Source of the DNA: Leptospira soteropolitanensis
GTDB taxonomy: Bacteria; Spirochaetota; Leptospiria; Leptospirales; Leptospiraceae
Assembly: GCF_026151655.1 (NCBI RefSeq)
Contig: NZ_JAMQPN010000003.1
Coordinates: forward strand, 124,001 to 188,000
Reading direction: 5' to 3'
DNA: 64,000 bases
The notes beneath the pieces were generated by a model, which saw nothing but the letters and a program-made list of their open reading frames with translations, was not told the DNA's origin and did no database searches. The position numbers were made by a program, and so were the translations under genes. Numbering within the stretch: position 1 is the stretch's first letter; the number at the start of each line of letters is the position of its first letter. This document shows positions 54,458 through 62,369 of the stretch, piece after piece.

Positions 54458-54922
54458 ATGAATTGGACATTTTCAATTCCCGCAATTTTGATTTTTGTTC
54501 TTCTTTTTTGTTTTTCTCTCACCTCGTTTTATTTTTTCTTCCGAATTTTCTTTGGTTTAAGGAAATTAGAGGACAAGGATTTTCGCTTTAAAGTGTTTCC
54601 GAAAGAACCGACGGAATCGGAAGTCGAATTGTTTTTTTCTCCCCTAGAAAGAACCATCCGTTGGTTTCCTACGATTGCTTCTCTTTCAATGCTTCTGGGG
54701 CTTTTAGGTACTGTCATAGGAATTAACTCTGCTTTTGGTGCAATGGAGGTGCAAGGGAAAGTAAGTTTAGAGGTTCTCGCTGGTGGAATTAAGGATGCGC
54801 TAAACACAACAATTGTGGGTCTTCTTGTGGCGATCCCTTCTTTGTATTTTCACCGATTTGCAGAAAACAAAATCAGATATATTTCTGAGCTAATGGTAAA
54901 GGATTTTTCAAATCAAGGATGA
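54458..54922 (+). CDS. exbB: ExbB/MotA-TolQ-type proton channel protein
   Basis: A 154-residue inner-membrane protein with three helices (about 5-27, 68-88 and 111-130). Conserved glycines and a polar helix (LLGLLGTVIGINSAFGAM, then DALNTTIVGLLVAIPSLYFH) match the ExbB/TolQ proton channel. The ATG at 54458 gives the most compact protein; it has GAGG about 11 bases upstream. It overlaps exbD by 4 bases. With ExbD it energises outer-membrane transport; no TonB is nearby. Confidence 0.86.
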   Translation: MNWTFSIPAILIFVLLFCFSLTSFYFFFRIFFGLRKLEDKDFRFKVFPKEPTESEVELFFSPLERTIRWFPTIASLSMLLGLLGTVIGINSAFGAMEVQGKVSLEVLAGGIKDALNTTIVGLLVAIPSLYFHRFAENKIRYISELMVKDFSNQG

Positions 54923-55314
54923 AACTCCGTAAATCAAGTTCAGATTCGTCGATTGATATTAGTAGTCTTATCGATGTATTATTTATATTATTAATTTTTC
55001 TCATGTTAGCCGTTCGGTTTACGGAGACAACCTCTACTCTGCAATTGGATCTTCCAAGAACTAAAACAGAGTCCATAGGTGAAGAAAATCCTGCCTTCAA
55101 AATTCAAATCAATCATTTAGGTATGGTTTTTTTCGATGGTAAAGAAACATCGAAAGATTCGTTACCAAAAATGATTCCAGAAAACGAGGATGAGAAATCT
55201 TCCATCGTTTTGGAAGTAGATAAAAAAGCAATTTTTGAAGACTTTGTTTTTGTGACAGATCTTTTAAAGGCAAAAGGTTATCAAAAGATAAATATCATCA
55301 CTCAGAAGGATTAG
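54919..55314 (+). CDS. exbD: ExbD/TolR-type biopolymer transport protein
   Basis: A 131-residue protein with one N-terminal helix carrying the essential aspartate D19 (SSLIDVLFILLIFLML) and a periplasmic domain. It ends LKAKGYQKINIITQKD, as in ExbD. It works with ExbB to use the proton gradient. Its 3' end overlaps the convergent histidine kinase by 17 bases. Confidence 0.9.
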   Translation: MKLRKSSSDSSIDISSLIDVLFILLIFLMLAVRFTETTSTLQLDLPRTKTESIGEENPAFKIQINHLGMVFFDGKETSKDSLPKMIPENEDEKSSIVLEVDKKAIFEDFVFVTDLLKAKGYQKINIITQKD

Positions 55315-57298
55315 AGGATTGCACTAAATCGATTAAAAATTTGTATTTTTTATTTTTCACTTTTTGTTCCAAGATATTTTTCCCCTTATCCTCTGTTTGT
55401 ATTTTATCTAATAAACCAATCAACTGACCGAAGTTTTGGATTCGTATTAATTGTAAGATTTCTTTCTTTAATTCTGGAGCAGATGTGTTTAGAAATGTTT
55501 GCACAAATTCTACTTCAGGTTCATCTAACTTTTGGGTTTGTTCCAGCTGGTTAGTGTGAGTAGGACCAATTTTTGATTTTTGTATTAATGGTTCCGGAAT
55601 GACTTCTAGTTTAGTTAATGGGATTTCAAACCAAAATTCAGAACCTTCACCGAGGTTACTGTTTACGCTGATAGTTCCTCCTAAAAATTCAACTAACTGA
55701 TGACAAATGGAAAGTCCGAGACCTGTTCCTTCCTTATAAGAACTGCCTTGTTCCGTTTGTTGGAACGCTTCAAAAATAGAATGCAATTGATCGTTTGGAA
55801 TACCTATTCCTGTATCGCGGACAATGAACTTAACCATATCAAAATTATGTTCTAGACTGCTTTCGATTTTAATTTCCAAACTTACAGATCCTTGAGTGGT
55901 AAATTTCAATGCGTTCCCCAGTAAATTAACGAGTATTTGGCGTATTTTCTGCAAATCGGCAACGTAATAAGAAGATTCTATCGAAGCTGCGTTCAAAAGT
56001 TCGAAGCTAATTGATTTTTCTGAAAAACGATAGGAAAACATAGAGAATAAAGTGTCCCATAGCTGCACTAGAGAAAATGGTTCTCTCGTTTCAGTCATTT
56101 TACCGGCCTCAATTTTTGATAAATCCAAAATATCATTGATCATTCCAAGTAAATGAACTCCATTTTCGTACAAAGAATCTACATAACCTTTTAGGTGGTT
56201 AGGTAAGTTAGGATCCTTTTCTAAAATTTGTGAGAAGCCAATCACTGCATGAAGGGGAGTTCTCAGCTCATGTGTAATTTTCGAAAAGAATACAGACTTA
56301 GAGCGGTTTGCTTTGATTGCAGCTTCCACTGCTTTTTGTAGTCGTTTGTTTTGTAATTGAATCTTTTGCGAGTAATCATTTAATTTATCTTCCGCCAGTT
56401 TACGGTCGGTGATATCAAAGACTGTTGATTTACTGATTATAAAATTACCAGCTTTATCGTAAGTAGCTGTTGAATTTAAACTTACAAAAAAAGTAGTTTT
56501 GTCTTTTCTTACAAATTCTAGTTCTACACCAGTTAGGTTTTCGTTTGGGAAAGAATCAGTGATAAGTTTATATTTGTCTCGACTGCTTTCAGTCAGTAAA
56601 TCGCAAAATTTAAAATTCCCAACGATGTCTTCACGAGTATAACCTAACCAGTCTAGTTCTGTATCGTTGATTGAAACGATGGTATCATCTTTATCTAGTG
56701 AGTGATAACCACAAGGAGCGTTGTTATATAAATCTAAAATCCTTTCATAGGATTTCATTAAATTTTCTTCTGCTATTTTCCTGTTTGTAATATCGTTCCC
56801 GATAGACAATACTTCATAAGGATATCCAAACTCATTTTTTAAAATTCGATTCGACCAAGTGACAGTGCGTTTGTCGTTTTCTCCTATAAATACATCATAT
56901 TCCTGGCGGATGTTTTGTTCTGGTCGGTGAAAGATATTCCATAATTTGGACTTTACCTCGTTTGATTTTTCAAGTGGAATATGAAATAAGTCTAAAACTA
57001 CATCTTTACCTTCTGCTTCTTCCTTTGATAATTGAAAAAATTCTTCGGCATACGGATTGATGGAATGAATTTTGAAATCGGGACTCCAACGAATGATAAT
57101 GGAATTAGCAGTATCATAAATATCTTGGTATTGTTTTTCTTTTTCGCGAATGGTTCGTTCGATTTCTTCAGAGTTGTTTAAATTTTTCCTAAAAAGAATT
57201 AACCTAAGTTTTTTTTCTCTTCTATAGGCATTGTGATAATAATAAGCTGCAAAAAGCAATCCAGAAGCAATCAAAATTGCTAATAGTTCATCGATCAT
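55298..57298 (-). CDS. PAS-domain sensor histidine kinase
   Basis: A 666-residue kinase. An N-terminal hydrophobic helix (about 4-22) is followed by a coiled coil, two PAS domains (about 60-175 and 185-305), HisKA with ITHELRTPLHAVIGFS, and HATPase with N, G1 (DTGIGIP) and G2 (GTGLGLSI) boxes. A helical tail of about 100 residues follows. Its ATG overlaps the stop of the receiver-phosphatase gene (ATGA), so they are translated together and act as a pair. Confidence 0.92.
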   Translation of the reverse strand: MIDELLAILIASGLLFAAYYYHNAYRREKKLRLILFRKNLNNSEEIERTIREKEKQYQDIYDTANSIIIRWSPDFKIHSINPYAEEFFQLSKEEAEGKDVVLDLFHIPLEKSNEVKSKLWNIFHRPEQNIRQEYDVFIGENDKRTVTWSNRILKNEFGYPYEVLSIGNDITNRKIAEENLMKSYERILDLYNNAPCGYHSLDKDDTIVSINDTELDWLGYTREDIVGNFKFCDLLTESSRDKYKLITDSFPNENLTGVELEFVRKDKTTFFVSLNSTATYDKAGNFIISKSTVFDITDRKLAEDKLNDYSQKIQLQNKRLQKAVEAAIKANRSKSVFFSKITHELRTPLHAVIGFSQILEKDPNLPNHLKGYVDSLYENGVHLLGMINDILDLSKIEAGKMTETREPFSLVQLWDTLFSMFSYRFSEKSISFELLNAASIESSYYVADLQKIRQILVNLLGNALKFTTQGSVSLEIKIESSLEHNFDMVKFIVRDTGIGIPNDQLHSIFEAFQQTEQGSSYKEGTGLGLSICHQLVEFLGGTISVNSNLGEGSEFWFEIPLTKLEVIPEPLIQKSKIGPTHTNQLEQTQKLDEPEVEFVQTFLNTSAPELKKEILQLIRIQNFGQLIGLLDKIQTEDKGKNILEQKVKNKKYKFLIDLVQSSNPSE

Positions 57299-58422
57299 TT
57301 GATTTCCAATAATAACATAGTCATATCATCTGCCACTTTCCCGTTTGAATAAACTAAAACTTCCTCCTGAACTGATTTGAGAAATTCTTTTGAAGGGAGG
57401 TGGATTCTATTTTCAATGATTTCAGAAAATTTTATATCACCTAAATATTCCTCGTTTTCATTGGGGACTTCAAACATACCATCGGAGAACAAAAACAAAC
57501 GATCCCCCGAAATTAAAAAAATATCTTCGTTTTCTGTGTTGAGTTGGTCAGGGAACATCATGAGGCAAAAACCTTTTGTGCCAAGTTTGATGATTCTCTG
57601 ATCCCGAATTAGAAACATATTATGGTGTCCTGCCATCGAATAGGAAAGTAGATTTTCTTCTGCTTTGTATCTTAAGTAGATGGCACTTATAAAATGTGTA
57701 CTAATAAGTGGGGTGAGAGTGTTATGGATCCAGTATAAACTTTCGCTAGGTGATAAAAAGGACTTATCCATTGTTTTAAATGTGATGATGGCCATTAGAG
57801 ATATCATAGCTGCGGCAATTCCGTGGCCAGTCACATCCCCAAATAAAATATCGAGATCACCGGAAGTTAATAAGTCATAGGTGATCAGATCACCACCGAC
57901 CAAATCCATAGGTTTATAGGAAGTATAAATTTGATAAAGCGGAGAAGGTGGGAACTGAAAGCTGACTAAATTTTCTTGATTCGATCTTGCTAGTTCCAAA
58001 TCCTTTTGAATTGCTTGTAATAAATCGATTCTCTCTTTTTCTAAAGTTTTGATTTTAATATGAGTTTTGATCCTTGCTAAAATTTCAGATTCTTGAAAGG
58101 GTTTTGTAATATAATCAACGGCGCCAGTTTCTAATCCTTTTACAATATCACTCGTTTCATTTAAGGCAGATAAAAAAAGGATAGGGGTGTTTTTTGATCT
58201 GTCTATACTAAGCAGTCGTTTGGCGACATCGAGTCCACTGATCCCAGGTAGTAAAATATCAAGTAATATTAAGTCAAAATCGAGTGCCTCAGCAAGCTCT
58301 AAGGCATATTCTCCGTCGTATGCAACTGCCACTTCATAACCTTGGTTTAATAAAATATGAGTAATGATTTCAATATTTGTTTCGTTGTCGTCGACTACCA
58401 AAATTTTTGCGGCTTGTTTCAT
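57295..58422 (-). CDS. Receiver-SpoIIE phosphatase response regulator
   Basis: A 375-residue protein. The N-terminal receiver domain has DDNETN and phosphoacceptor D55 (LILLDILLPG), LSA and DYITKPF. A helical linker leads to a PP2C-type phosphatase (about 155-370, with GGDLITYDL, LFGDVTGHGIAAAMISL and LFSDGMFEVPN). Phosphorylation by the adjacent kinase probably controls dephosphorylation of an anti-sigma antagonist. The ATG at 58422 is preferred over a GTG at 58428. Confidence 0.91.
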   Translation of the reverse strand: MKQAAKILVVDDNETNIEIITHILLNQGYEVAVAYDGEYALELAEALDFDLILLDILLPGISGLDVAKRLLSIDRSKNTPILFLSALNETSDIVKGLETGAVDYITKPFQESEILARIKTHIKIKTLEKERIDLLQAIQKDLELARSNQENLVSFQFPPSPLYQIYTSYKPMDLVGGDLITYDLLTSGDLDILFGDVTGHGIAAAMISLMAIITFKTMDKSFLSPSESLYWIHNTLTPLISTHFISAIYLRYKAEENLLSYSMAGHHNMFLIRDQRIIKLGTKGFCLMMFPDQLNTENEDIFLISGDRLFLFSDGMFEVPNENEEYLGDIKFSEIIENRIHLPSKEFLKSVQEEVLVYSNGKVADDMTMLLLEIK

Positions 58423-58504
58423 AGGCACAATTCATGAAGGATTTGTTAAAAAAAACATTTGGCAAGAGATTTTTGATTTCGTTTGATTCTATAAGACTAG
58501 TGAA

Positions 58505-59581
58505 ATGAAAAAGATCATCCACATTGATATGGACGCGTTTTATGCGTCAGTGGAACAAAGAGATTTTCCCGAAATGAGAGGGAAACCTGTTGTTGTGGGT
58601 GGTTCTCCGCATTCAAGGGGAGTGGTATGTGCGGCAAGTTACGAGGCAAGAAAGTTTGGAGTTCGATCAGCCATCTCTTGCTTTCAGGCCTATAAACTTT
58701 GCCCAAATGCCATATTTACTCCCCCGAGATTCGAAGTTTACAAATCGGTATCTAGAGAAATTAGATCCATTTTTTTAGAATACACGGACCTAGTAGAACC
58801 ACTATCTTTAGATGAAGCATATTTAGATGTAACCGTTAACAAATTGAATATCCCTCATGCAAGTACCGTTGCCAAAGAAATTAGAAAAAAGATTTTTGAA
58901 CAAACAGGTCTCACTTGTTCTGCAGGAGTAGCTCAAAATAAATTCTTAGCGAAAATGGCTTCGGAAAAAAACAAACCTAACGGTCTTTATGTGGTTTTGC
59001 CAGGTGAAGAAGAAAAATTTTTGGCAGATTTACCTTTATATAATTTTTTCGGGATCGGGAAAAAAACCTATGAACGTCTTTCTCAATTAGGATATACAAA
59101 GGGTTCGGAATTACGCAAAGCTGAAGAATCTGTCTTAATCAAAGAATTCGGCAAGATGGGCGCTGTGTTTTATCGAATGGCAAGAGGGCTCGATGACCGG
59201 GAGGTGATTCCCTTCCGAGATCCCAAATCGATCGGAGTGGAAACTACCTTTTCACATGATTCTGGTGATTTTTCTTTTTTGATCCTAACATTAGAAACTC
59301 TATCTAAGGAATTAGAAAAGAGAATGGGACGTAAAAATAAACAGGGAAAAACACTGACTTTAAAAACAAAATTTGAAGATTTTACAGTAAAACAAAAATC
59401 TATTTCTTCCGATTCTGTTTTCTACTTGGCAGACAGCCTTTTCCAACAATCCTCGAATTTGTTGGCAAATGTTTGGAAGGAAAACACAGATCCATTCAAA
59501 AAAATCCGGCTATTAGGAATTTCTGTTACCAACTTTGTTTCAGAAACGAAAGACCAGGACCAACCTTCACTCTTCGGTTAA
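58505..59581 (+). CDS. dinB: DNA polymerase IV
   Basis: DinB is a Y-family translesion polymerase. The 358-residue protein has the catalytic acid motifs HIDMDAFYASVE and SLDEAYLD, and VGVAQNKFLAKMAS-like residues (CSAGVAQNKFLAKMASEKNK). The C-terminal QPSLFG fits the beta-clamp binding peptide. It is followed 3 bases later by an esterase gene and is divergent from the receiver-phosphatase. No LexA-type box was identified. Confidence 0.97.
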   Translation: MKKIIHIDMDAFYASVEQRDFPEMRGKPVVVGGSPHSRGVVCAASYEARKFGVRSAISCFQAYKLCPNAIFTPPRFEVYKSVSREIRSIFLEYTDLVEPLSLDEAYLDVTVNKLNIPHASTVAKEIRKKIFEQTGLTCSAGVAQNKFLAKMASEKNKPNGLYVVLPGEEEKFLADLPLYNFFGIGKKTYERLSQLGYTKGSELRKAEESVLIKEFGKMGAVFYRMARGLDDREVIPFRDPKSIGVETTFSHDSGDFSFLILTLETLSKELEKRMGRKNKQGKTLTLKTKFEDFTVKQKSISSDSVFYLADSLFQQSSNLLANVWKENTDPFKKIRLLGISVTNFVSETKDQDQPSLFG

Positions 59582-59584
59582 ACT

Positions 59585-60286
59585 ATGTTAGATAATGAAA
59601 ATGAATTAGAACCTCTTGGACCTTTACAAGTACTGCGAGTAAAGGGAGACATTGATGCACCAACAGTAGTATTATTTCATGGTTATGGTGCCAGTGCATT
59701 TGATTTATATCCCATCCATGAAGTTTTAGTGACTGATCAAAAATTCAACTGGATTTTCCCACATGGACATTTGAGTGTTCCTCTCATGCCAGGTTATTCA
59801 GGTCGGGCTTGGTTTCCGATTGATATGGCTTCTTTGGAAGAAGCAATCCGCAAAAATGATTTCAGGAATTTTGCAGACAAAGATCCAGAAGGGATGGATG
59901 TTGCAAGAGAAGCTGTTTATTTAATGTTAGATGCTCTAGGTGTTCCTTGGAATCAATTAATACTTGGTGGGTTTTCCCAAGGTGCCATGCTTGCCACAGA
60001 TATAACACTTAGAAAAGAGGAAATATCTAAGGGACTTATGATTCTTTCTGGTGCTCTGGTCAACGAATCACTTTGGAAAGAATTGGCTCCCCAAAAATCT
60101 ATTTTACGTTTTTTCCAATCCCACGGGGAATTTGACCCTATCCTTAGTTATGCGAATGCAAAAAAACTGGAAAAGTTACTTCGTAATGCAGGCCTTCTGG
60201 GTGAATTCATTGCTTTTAGTGGTGGTCACGAAATACCAGCACCTGTGATTCAAGGAATCAGTCGTTATTTGAATAGTTTATCTTAA
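59585..60286 (+). CDS. Phospholipase/carboxylesterase-family alpha/beta hydrolase
   Basis: A 233-residue enzyme with LFHGYGASAFD oxyanion region, the nucleophile GFSQGAMLA, a likely aspartate in HGEFDPILSY and catalytic histidine in SGGHEIPAP. The layout matches the small esterase family that includes acyl-protein thioesterases. It starts 3 bases after dinB and is probably co-transcribed. The substrate is unknown. Confidence 0.87.
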   Translation: MLDNENELEPLGPLQVLRVKGDIDAPTVVLFHGYGASAFDLYPIHEVLVTDQKFNWIFPHGHLSVPLMPGYSGRAWFPIDMASLEEAIRKNDFRNFADKDPEGMDVAREAVYLMLDALGVPWNQLILGGFSQGAMLATDITLRKEEISKGLMILSGALVNESLWKELAPQKSILRFFQSHGEFDPILSYANAKKLEKLLRNAGLLGEFIAFSGGHEIPAPVIQGISRYLNSLS

Positions 60287-60339
60287 ATTTTCCGCTTGGT
60301 ATACCAATTCGGATCAGTCTAAGTGTTTGGATGGTCTTT

Positions 60340-61098
60340 ATGAAACAGTTTCTCATTTCGTTTCTTTGTATTGGATTATGGCAAGGAATCTCTGCCCAGA
60401 GTTTTGATCATAAACATAGTGTTTGGGATTCCATCCTAAGAAAGAACGTGAAGAATGGACTTGTTTCCTATAAGGGAATTCAGTCTGAAGAAGCTTCTTT
60501 TCGTCAATATTTAGAATCTCTTTCGAAAGTAACGGAAGCCCAATACCAAGGTTTCAATGAAAAAGAAAAAATGAGTTTTCTAATCAACGCATACAATGCC
60601 TTTACCGTGAAACTCATTTTAGATCATTATCCTGTGGAGAGTATCACAGAAATTGGATCTCCGTTTTCGAAAATTAATTTAGCGCGCGGAATCCCTTGGA
60701 AAAAAGAATTTTTTTCTCTTCTAGGCAAGTCTAGACATTTGGATTGGATCGAACATGAAAAGTTAAGAAAGGATTTTAATGAACCAAGGATTCATTTTGC
60801 AATTGTTTGTGCTTCCATTGGTTGTCCTTATTTAGTTTCTGAAGCCTACACCCCCAATGCTTTAGAAAAACAACTCCAGACTGCAAAATTAGGATTCTTA
60901 AAAAACCCAAAAAAGAATTCCTATGATAAAACGACGAACACTTTGTATTTAAGTAAAATTTTTAACTGGTTCCAAACAGACTTCACCAAAAAAACAACCC
61001 TCATTCAATATGTGCAGGAAGGCTTTGAAGAAACCATCAAACCAGATGCCAAAATTGTTTATAACGAATATAGTTGGGACCTAAACGAATTAAAATAA
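60340..61098 (+). CDS. Exported DUF547 protein
   Basis: A 252-residue protein with a signal peptide (MKQFLISFLCIGLWQGISA). DUF547 motifs are visible: SFLINAYNAFTVKLIL, IHFAIVCASIGCPYL (with two cysteines), and YLSKIFNWF. DUF547 proteins are periplasmic or secreted, with no settled activity. The ATG at 60340 has GGATGG upstream; 60331 is an alternative. A bidirectional terminator follows. Confidence 0.85.
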   Translation: MKQFLISFLCIGLWQGISAQSFDHKHSVWDSILRKNVKNGLVSYKGIQSEEASFRQYLESLSKVTEAQYQGFNEKEKMSFLINAYNAFTVKLILDHYPVESITEIGSPFSKINLARGIPWKKEFFSLLGKSRHLDWIEHEKLRKDFNEPRIHFAIVCASIGCPYLVSEAYTPNALEKQLQTAKLGFLKNPKKNSYDKTTNTLYLSKIFNWFQTDFTKKTTLIQYVQEGFEETIKPDAKIVYNEYSWDLNELK

Positions 61099-61110
61099 AA
61101 TAAGATAAAA

Positions 61111-61148
61111 GCTGAAGTAGGAGCTAAGAGAACGTTTCCTATTTCAGC
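61111..61148. terminator. Bidirectional intrinsic terminator
   Basis: A 12-bp stem (61111-61122 with 61137-61148, one G-T) and 14-base loop lie between the DUF547 gene and the OsmC gene. On the minus strand it is followed by a T-rich tract. Confidence 0.7.
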
Positions 61149-61158
61149 AATTTCTAGT

Positions 61159-61575
61159 TTAAGGAACTAATTCAAATTCGTAAGTGATTTTTGCGGTTTT
61201 TTCTAATGTTTTGGCTACGGAACAGTATTTTTCTAAACTCAGATCAATCGCACGTTTTACCTGTTCTTCTTTAAAACCACCCTTTACTTTGAATTTCATA
61301 TAGATGTTTTTAAATAGATTGGCTTCTTCGACTTTTTCCCTTTCTGCATCTACATCTACTGAGTAATCGAGGACTTCGATTCTGTGTTTTGTAAGAATCA
61401 TTAGAACATCAATGCTACTACAACCAGCAAGTCCCATAATCAATAGTTCCATAGGCCTTGGGCCAGAATTTTTTCCACCAATTTCCGGCGAAGCATCGAT
61501 ACGAATGGAATTACCAGATTCATTCGTTGCTTCTAAAACATAAGGGGTTTCAATACGACTCAGTTTGATGTGCAT
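61159..61575 (-). CDS. OsmC-family peroxidase
   Basis: A 138-residue protein of the OsmC/Ohr fold, which reduces organic hydroperoxides with two cysteines. These are C52 in GLAGCSSIDVLM and C125 (approximately) in LEKYCSVAKTLEK. The N-terminal beta meander (MHIKLSRIETPYVLEATNE) and GGKNSGPRPMELL are typical. It lies downstream of the peroxiredoxin gene, which fits a peroxide-defence role. Confidence 0.88.
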   Translation of the reverse strand: MHIKLSRIETPYVLEATNESGNSIRIDASPEIGGKNSGPRPMELLIMGLAGCSSIDVLMILTKHRIEVLDYSVDVDAEREKVEEANLFKNIYMKFKVKGGFKEEQVKRAIDLSLEKYCSVAKTLEKTAKITYEFELVP

Positions 61576-61587
61576 GCGTATAAAATA

Positions 61588-61607
61588 GGCGGGTGGGATA
61601 ACCCGCC
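61588..61607 (-). terminator. Terminator after the peroxiredoxin gene
   Basis: A perfect 7-bp stem (GGCGGGT at 61588-61594, ACCCGCC at 61601-61607) with a six-base loop. It is followed on the minus strand by TATTTTA and separates the peroxiredoxin from the OsmC gene. Confidence 0.6.
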
Positions 61608-61616
61608 AAGTTTAAA

Positions 61617-62252
61617 TTACTTATTAGGTTGCGGTGTGTAACGTAAATAAGGTTTGATCGTGCGAAATCCTTTAGGGAATTTTTTCTTCGCATCTTCATC
61701 AGAAACAGAAGGAACGATGATCGTATCTTCTCCATCTTTCCAGTTTGCAGGAGTTGCAACACTGAATTGAGAAGTGAGTTGTAACGAATCGATCACTCGT
61801 AAAAGTTCATCAAAGTTTCTTCCTGTGGATGCAGGATAAGTAAGAGTTAACTTAACTTTTTTGTCTGGTCCAACAACAAATACAGAACGAACTGTAGTGG
61901 TTTCGCTGGCATTGGGGTGAATCATATCATAAAGGTTTGATACCTTACGATCTGCATCAGCAATGATAGGGTAGTTGACTTTGGTTCCTTGTGTTTCGTT
62001 GATATCAGAGATCCAACCTTTGTGGCTGTCAACAGGGTCAACCGAAAGTGCAATCACTTTCACATTACGTTTTTCGAACTCTGGTTTAATTTTTGCCACG
62101 TAACCAAGTTCTGTTGTACAAACCGGAGTGTAGTCTTTCGGGTGAGAAAATAAAATCCCCCAACCTTGTCCTAAATATTCATGAAAGTCAATTTTGCCTT
62201 CAGAGGTTTCCGCTTGGAAATTCGGTGCTTCGTCGCCTAAACGTAGTGCCAT
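61617..62252 (-). CDS. 1-Cys peroxiredoxin (Prx6 type)
   Basis: A 211-residue thiol peroxidase. The peroxidatic cysteine is C45 in DYTPVCTTELG; no other cysteine is present, so it is the 1-Cys form that needs an external reductant. FSHPKD, SVDPVDSHKGW, and the long C-terminal arm (FPKGFRTIKPYLRYTP) match the Prx6 subfamily. It removes H2O2 and organic or lipid peroxides. It is followed by the OsmC gene across a terminator. Confidence 0.95.
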   Translation of the reverse strand: MALRLGDEAPNFQAETSEGKIDFHEYLGQGWGILFSHPKDYTPVCTTELGYVAKIKPEFEKRNVKVIALSVDPVDSHKGWISDINETQGTKVNYPIIADADRKVSNLYDMIHPNASETTTVRSVFVVGPDKKVKLTLTYPASTGRNFDELLRVIDSLQLTSQFSVATPANWKDGEDTIIVPSVSDEDAKKKFPKGFRTIKPYLRYTPQPNK

Positions 62253-62369
62253 AGTTTGTCTCCTATAAGATGAGTGATTCCAATTCTAGAATTCACCTCT
62301 AGGAATGCAAGAATTTGTTACACTTTATTGGACAAAATTTCCATTTTATTGAAATATTTAGCTGATTTC